DNA of 18,835 nucleotides, from NCBI GenBank assembly GCA_900755985.1, contig CAAEIL010000199.1, positions 1 through 18,835 of the forward strand, in the 5' to 3' direction. Each line of letters begins with the position of its first letter. The stretch's first letter is position 1. Origin of the DNA: Bacteroidales bacterium (GTDB lineage: Bacteria > Bacteroidota > Bacteroidia > Bacteroidales > Muribaculaceae). The notes below the pieces were generated by a model. It saw only the letters and a program-made list of their open reading frames with translations. It was not told where the DNA came from and made no database searches. This document shows, in pieces, positions 15,301-18,835 of this stretch. Both the position numbers and the translations under genes were made by a program.

Positions 15301-15353
15301 CCAATAAACCTATAAACTCTCACCCATAAACCGCGCCACCGGCGCATAATGTT

Positions 15354-16382
15354 ATGGCTATTGATACAAAATCGCTCACTCAAATTATTACCGAGTTCCG
15401 CAAATTACAGGCCAAAGACTCCATAACCCCGGAGTCGTTGGGCTATATCCTGCAACGCATCGCAGACCTGCTCGCTACCGCCGGAACCTCGGAGACTCAA
15501 CAGATTCTCGGAACTTGGTACAACTCGCTCTCGAAAGTCGACCACACAGCCGTCTGCAAATTGCAGCAAGGCCCGGCTGACCGTAACTTCGTCAGGCTCT
15601 CGAACACGTTCATCGACCTGCTCACAGGTCAGCAGATGACAAACGAGAACGCCACAATTATAAATATGGCTACCACCGAGCGGGCCGGGGCGATGAAAGC
15701 GCAGCAGGTCGTAGACCTTAACAATGCGCGTCACGCCATTGCCGACATCGAAAAACTTCTCGACATCATCCAAGCCAAACTCGGCATGACGGAAGGCTCC
15801 AAAGGCCTGTATAACACAGCCCAGATTTCGTGCGTAGTCCAAAACGGACAACTGCATGTCCTCGGCGCACAGCAGCTTATCGCTGACGGATATGTGCCAT
15901 ATATCTTCCGTCCCGTCCGCAAACGCAATCCTTTCAAGGACAAGGACGCGACCGCCGAACAGTTGGCCGCGAAGAAGTATTGCTCCGTCAAGAAAGGATG
16001 GGGTGTGTTCGGCTCGCTCTATGCCGTGAAACTCAGCGGCACTCAGGTTATGTTCTCCACCGGCCCGCACAATCTGCTATGCACGGAAAAGCAGCCGGGA
16101 TATTCTGGTTCGCCTGAGTATTTCGTCTCCCACAGCGTCAACAAGGAGGGGAACAGGACTTTCGGCTGGGGGCGCTCATCGGTGCATTTGCTCGACGGCA
16201 ACCTCGCAAAAACGACATCGAAGAAAAAGGAGCGTATGATACGGCTGCGCTTCGGCATCGGTTTCGCAAAACCGATTTATCCAGGACGCCCCGCCATAAC
16301 ACCGGCCAATCTCGCAAGCTCGCTAGCCGAGTTCTATCTGATCTACAATCCCGCAACCGAAAAATGGACGTTCGGGAAATAA
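15354..16382 (+). CDS. Phage tail/head fibre-like structural protein
   Basis: This 342-residue protein has an N-terminal helical region (1-95) and a short segment, TTERAGAMKAQQVVDLNNAR (about 106-125), that resembles the AGxMxxxDKxKLD linker of phage fibre proteins. The C-terminal two thirds are Gly- and aromatic-rich and predicted beta (SGSPEYFVSHSV, RTFGWGRSSVHL, ending YNPATEKWTFGK), as expected for a surface or baseplate protein. No chaperone or lytic domain is visible. It would contact the host surface. It stands between the neck genes and the lysis cassette with its own promoter, which is normal for a fibre gene, although the tape-measure and tail-tube genes expected nearby are absent. 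Confidence 0.55.
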   Translation: MAIDTKSLTQIITEFRKLQAKDSITPESLGYILQRIADLLATAGTSETQQILGTWYNSLSKVDHTAVCKLQQGPADRNFVRLSNTFIDLLTGQQMTNENATIINMATTERAGAMKAQQVVDLNNARHAIADIEKLLDIIQAKLGMTEGSKGLYNTAQISCVVQNGQLHVLGAQQLIADGYVPYIFRPVRKRNPFKDKDATAEQLAAKKYCSVKKGWGVFGSLYAVKLSGTQVMFSTGPHNLLCTEKQPGYSGSPEYFVSHSVNKEGNRTFGWGRSSVHLLDGNLAKTTSKKKERMIRLRFGIGFAKPIYPGRPAITPANLASSLAEFYLIYNPATEKWTFGK

Positions 16383-16385
16383 AAA

Positions 16386-16595
16386 GAAAGCCCGAAGCTG
16401 ACGCTCCGGGGGTGCTATCTTTTATACTTCTCAACTGAAAGCCCACAGGGGGTTGCTATCATCGATACGTCGCACAGGAAAGCCGTGGTAAATACTACGA
16501 GGATGCTATCCGGCATCTGTCAGAGGTATCCACTTTTCTTAGCTTGGCTTCACTTTCGTTCAGAGGTGTCCGGTCAGATTAGCTTGGTTTCACTT
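16386..16595. repeat. Two sets of direct repeats before the lysis cassette
   Basis: The words GAAAGCC and TGCTATC occur as ordered pairs three times (16386/16413, 16437/16454, 16478/16504). They are followed by a two-copy repeat of about 35 bp with an exact 40-bp period: CAGAGGTaTCC...TTAGCTTGGcTTCACTT at 16521-16555 and again at 16561-16595 with a few changes. No gene is convincing in 16383-16654. The repeats could be regulatory or relics of recombination. Confidence 0.55.
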
Positions 16596-16654
16596 AACAA
16601 TACGCAAAGATAATACTTTTTCTCCACATACACAACTCTTTAACCCACAAAATT

Positions 16655-16930
16655 ATGAATCTGCACAAACATAAGCCTACAATTCAGCTTCTATCCGCAA
16701 TTCTGCTGATAGTGGTAGGCTGCGGCCTCCTGATTTCCGGCTTCATCATGCCTCCGCCCGGCGAAATTCATAATTCCGTCCTAATCGCCTTCGGCGAGAT
16801 TCTGACTTTCGCGGGGGCTTTGTTCGGCATCGACTACCACTATAAATACAAAAACCATGACAACAATCAAGAAAGGCAGCAGGGGCGACACCGTCGCGAC
16901 CCTGCAACGCAAGCTCAACCTCATTCCTGA
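16655..16930 (+). CDS. Small two-helix membrane protein, holin candidate
   Basis: A protein of 91 residues with two hydrophobic segments (about 10-31, LLSAILLIVVGCGLLISGFI, and 41-59, SVLIAFGEILTFAGALFGI) joined by a short turn with PPPGE, and a basic, Gln-rich tail. This fits a class II-type holin, and its position just before an endolysin supports the idea. A similar small protein recurs, as I recall, in Bacteroidales prophages. The last 74 bp overlap the amidase start, so the tail is encoded over the amidase N-terminus. Function is inferred from topology and context only. Confidence 0.55.
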   Translation: MNLHKHKPTIQLLSAILLIVVGCGLLISGFIMPPPGEIHNSVLIAFGEILTFAGALFGIDYHYKYKNHDNNQERQQGRHRRDPATQAQPHS

Positions 16931-17486
16931 CGCTATCTTCGGCCCGATTACCGATGAAGCCGTCCGCGATTTTCAGAAATCGCACGGCCTCGCCGTCGAC
17001 GGCATCGTAGGCCCGAAGACCTGGGCGGCTCTCGGCGTCGGTTCGTTACCGAACGGCCGCCGCATCGACAGGATAATCCTCCATTGCTCGGCTACGCCTG
17101 AGGGTAAGGATTATACTGTCGCACAAATCCGCCAGTGGCATCTTGCCCGCGGCTTCTCCGATGTCGGCTATCACTATGTGATCTACCGCGACGGTTCGGT
17201 TCATCGTGGCCGTCCTGAAAACCGCATCGGCGCGCACACCACCGATTACAACGCTCACTCCATAGGAGTCTGCTATATCGGAGGCTGCGAAGCCACAAAG
17301 AACGCCAAAGGGGATTATCCTCCCAAAGATACGCGCACTCCGGCACAACGCGCCGCGCTTATCTCTTTAGTTAAAGAGCTGCGCTCCAAATATCCCGGTG
17401 CCACAGTACACGGACACAACGAGTTCGCAAACAAGGCGTGTCCTTCGTTCAACGTTCAGAAAGAGCCTGAGTTATGCGGTCGTTAA
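16857..17486 (+). CDS. N-acetylmuramoyl-L-alanine amidase (endolysin) with peptidoglycan-binding domain
   Basis: The endolysin has 209 residues. Residues 3-60 form a PG_binding_1 domain (GSRGDTVATLQRKL, then DAIFGPITDEAVRDFQ and VDGIVGPKTW). Residues 70-200 form an Amidase_2 (T7 lysozyme-like) domain with zinc ligands H76 (ILHCSAT), H187 (VHGHNEF) and C195 (KACPSF); K193 two residues before the Cys matches the usual catalytic Lys, and GYHYVIYRDG is the conserved core. It cleaves the bond between MurNAc and the stem peptide. No signal peptide is present, so export depends on a holin. All key residues are intact. It overlaps the holin-like gene by 74 bp and the spanin-like gene by 13 bp, forming a tight lysis cassette. 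Confidence 0.9.
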   Translation: MTTIKKGSRGDTVATLQRKLNLIPDAIFGPITDEAVRDFQKSHGLAVDGIVGPKTWAALGVGSLPNGRRIDRIILHCSATPEGKDYTVAQIRQWHLARGFSDVGYHYVIYRDGSVHRGRPENRIGAHTTDYNAHSIGVCYIGGCEATKNAKGDYPPKDTRTPAQRAALISLVKELRSKYPGATVHGHNEFANKACPSFNVQKEPELCGR

Positions 17487-17944
17487 TCTTCATTCTCGCG
17501 CTGGCACTCATCACTTCGTGCCGCTCCCACAAGGAACTGCAACAGGATAAATCCCTTGCAGTCGATTCCATAGCCCGGTCGGAACATCACCGCACAATAG
17601 CGGTGATTGACTCCGCTATCCGCAATATTGATTTTAGCTTCGATACCCTGAAAATCAATATCGAGCGGCCTTATTCAATCGGCGACTCCGTCGCCTGTCA
17701 GCCGGAGATTATTCGCATCAAGGCTGTAAAGGGGCGCGTGATTGACCGGCGGCGTGTTCATAAGGACAGCGTCGAAGCCTTCAACCGGCTTGATACGGTG
17801 GCTTATCATCAATCAGCCGCCGAGACTTCGACAGAACACACCGCCACGACGCGCCTCTATAATCCGCCTGACGGCACGGCAGTTATGATAATCGCGCTTG
17901 TCATCGCCGGGATTTTATTCTTCGTTTGTTATCGCAAACGCTGA
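17474..17944 (+). CDS. Lipoprotein with C-terminal membrane helix, unimolecular-spanin candidate
   Basis: A 156-residue protein with an N-terminal lipoprotein signal (MRSLIFILALALITSC, Cys16 as the lipid-modified residue) and a single hydrophobic helix near the C-terminus (about 137-152, VMIIALVIAGILFFVC) followed by a basic YRKR end. A lipid anchor in the outer membrane and a helix in the inner membrane is the topology of single-chain spanins such as phage T1 gp11 (131 residues). The periplasmic part is charged and largely extended. It overlaps the amidase by 13 bp and ends the cassette, just where spanins lie. The role, fusing the two membranes as the last step of lysis, is inferred. Confidence 0.62.
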   Translation: MRSLIFILALALITSCRSHKELQQDKSLAVDSIARSEHHRTIAVIDSAIRNIDFSFDTLKINIERPYSIGDSVACQPEIIRIKAVKGRVIDRRRVHKDSVEAFNRLDTVAYHQSAAETSTEHTATTRLYNPPDGTAVMIIALVIAGILFFVCYRKR

Positions 17945-17988
17945 TTATTTTCCACTCGGAGAGTAGAACTTTCTTCATAAATTGGCAG

Positions 17989-18024
17989 AGCGAGCTGCCC
18001 GTGAGGGTGGCTCGTTTTGTTTTA
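17989..18024 (+). terminator. Intrinsic terminator after the lysis cassette
   Basis: CGAGCTGCCC (17991-18000) pairs with GGGTGGCTCG (18005-18014) over 10 bp, including two wobble pairs, around GTGA. TTTTGTTTTA follows. It closes the plus-strand phage block. Confidence 0.75.
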
Positions 18025-18130
18025 TATGTCGCGTTCATCTTTTCTGACCCTCCCGGCTGGTGGCGAATGTCGGCCATACTGACCTCAATACGTCCTCCGT
18101 TTGATGCCTACATCCTCCCAAGTCCGAGCA

Positions 18131-18171
18131 TCGTTGGTCGAGGCTCCGCTGCTCTCCGCTTCGACTAACGA
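18131..18171 (+). other. Conserved covarying hairpin (copy 3)
   Basis: Arms 18131-18144 (TCGTTGGTCGAGGC) and 18158-18171 (GCTTCGACTAACGA) pair over 14 bp around a 13-nt loop. Compared with copy 1, pairs 2, 3, 8 and 14 have changed on both sides, and the G.T pairs at 6 and 12 are kept. Confidence 0.7.
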
Positions 18172-18225
18172 CCGCTGCGGTTTTCGGGTCGATAGATTGC
18201 GCCCTCCGGCTTCATTACGCTCAAT

Positions 18226-18256
18226 GCCGACACCGCTCCTGCGTCACGGTGTCGGC
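18226..18256 (+). other. Second conserved hairpin (copy 3)
   Basis: GCCGACACCG (18226-18235) pairs with CGGTGTCGGC (18247-18256) around an 11-nt loop, matching 312-342 with the outer pair reversed. Confidence 0.6.
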
Positions 18257-18452
18257 CCGCTTCATTTCGCCTATGGTTGCAAACTATCTTCACACTTCCA
18301 TTCCCACTTTTCCCCCGACACCTCCGGCTGCGCCTACGGCGTCGGGTTCGTTCCCATTGCAGTGTGCCCCGAAACCTACGCTTGCCATTCCGACTTGCAA
18401 GGACAGTCATCTGCACTCCGGCCTCCAATCGGCACACAGCCGCCATCCGCCA

Positions 18453-18835
18453 CCATCCTCCCACCCATAGAGGACTGATGAACACACGGAGTTTAGCCCG
18501 TGGCACTCGCTCATTTTTCGCCGAGGGCGGTAATGTAGGCGGCTTCGATTGTTTTCCCCACCCGGAGCGTGGCTTACGCTATGGCTTTCGACCGCTCATT
18601 CCCTCAGTCGCTTGCATCCCTGTCATCGCCGACTCCGAGCATTTTTGGCCGAGGCTCCGCTGCTCTCCGCTTCGGCTAAAAACCGCTTCGGCCTTCGGGT
18701 CGATAGATTGCAGCCTATACTCGCTCCAGTCCTCCGTGACTTCCCTCGCAAGCTGCGGGTTCACTACGGCTTCCACTCACTGCGGCCACAAACTATCTTC
18801 ACACTTCCATTCCCACTTTTCCCCCGACACCTCCG
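18453..18835. repeat. GC-rich structured repeat, copy 2 (runs off the window)
   Basis: This begins with the same sequence as position 1 of the window (CCATCCTCCCACCCAT) and follows it in the same orientation, apart from a 27-bp gap, through the hairpin at 18642-18682. It then diverges and ends in the 46-bp block shared with 18281-18326. No gene is supported. Confidence 0.7.
18642..18682 (+). other. Conserved covarying hairpin (copy 2)
   Basis: Arms 18642-18655 (TTTTTGGCCGAGGC) and 18669-18682 (GCTTCGGCTAAAAA) pair over 14 bp with a 13-nt loop. It differs from copy 1 in the stem only at pair 14, where T-A has become C-G. Confidence 0.7.

Larger units (their letters stand above)
18096..18326. 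repeat. GC-rich structured repeat, copy 3 (partial)
   Basis: A diverged, shorter copy of the end-of-window repeat family. From 18123 to 18258 it aligns with 209-345, including both hairpins. Its last 46 bp (18281-18326) are identical to 18790-18835. It begins shortly after the phage block terminator. Short frames on both strands do not look like real genes. Confidence 0.65.

Noticed and set aside
17926..18776. Open frames of 65-125 residues in the right-hand repeat region
   Set aside because: They are products of the repeat's composition; base changes between copies follow stem pairing rather than codon position.
1..18835. CRISPR array or diversity-generating retroelement
   Set aside because: No regular 25-40 bp repeats with unique spacers, no cas genes, and no reverse transcriptase or A-biased variable/template repeat pair.

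Overview
The window looks like chromosomal DNA of a gut-type Bacteroidales bacterium. The protein families point this way: a C10 (streptopain-like) peptidase with a short Por/T9SS-like C-terminal tail, a BT4734/VirE-N protein beside a DUF3987 protein, a DUF6088/AbiEi antitoxin, DUF6712 and a Bacteroides-type phage portal fragment. So do the promoters, several of which match the Bacteroidetes -7 box TAnnTTTG, two of them with a -33 TTG at the right distance. Genus cannot be assigned from the sequence alone. No tRNA, rRNA or CRISPR array was seen.

Layout. (1) 1-1320 is a GC-rich, gene-free, hairpin-rich tract that begins with a repeat whose other copies lie at 18096-18326 and 18453-18835. (2) 1485-4418 (+) is a large secreted C10 cysteine peptidase with its own promoter and terminator. 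(3) 4420-4975 is gene-free and holds several inverted repeats. (4) 4976-11352 (all -) is an integrated-element module, listed here from its right end: tyrosine integrase (broken by one in-frame TAG), an AbiE-type toxin-antitoxin pair with a near-perfect 42-bp palindrome at its promoter, an excisionase-like HTH protein, a DUF3987 helicase-like protein and a VirE-N/PriCT-2 primase-like protein. (5) 11546-17944 (+) is a phage-derived block: the C-terminal part of a portal protein, DUF6712, a small orphan ORF, two head-tail/neck-type proteins and one further conserved phage protein, a fibre-like protein and a lysis cassette (holin-like protein, peptidoglycan amidase, single-chain spanin-like lipoprotein). 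No terminase, major capsid or tape-measure gene is present. (6) 17945-18835 returns to the GC-rich repeat family.

How it fits together. The minus-strand module reads as an integrating element with its own replication proteins and an anti-phage AbiE cargo, abutting a truncated phage structural block. Either the element inserted into, or recombined with, a prophage portal gene, or the whole is a satellite-like composite. The most unusual signal is the flanking repeat family. Three copies keep a 14-bp stem with a 13-nt loop while four base pairs change on both sides, and two G.T positions stay fixed in all copies. That pattern suggests a structure selected in a plus-strand transcript or single strand, in sequence that has no credible protein.
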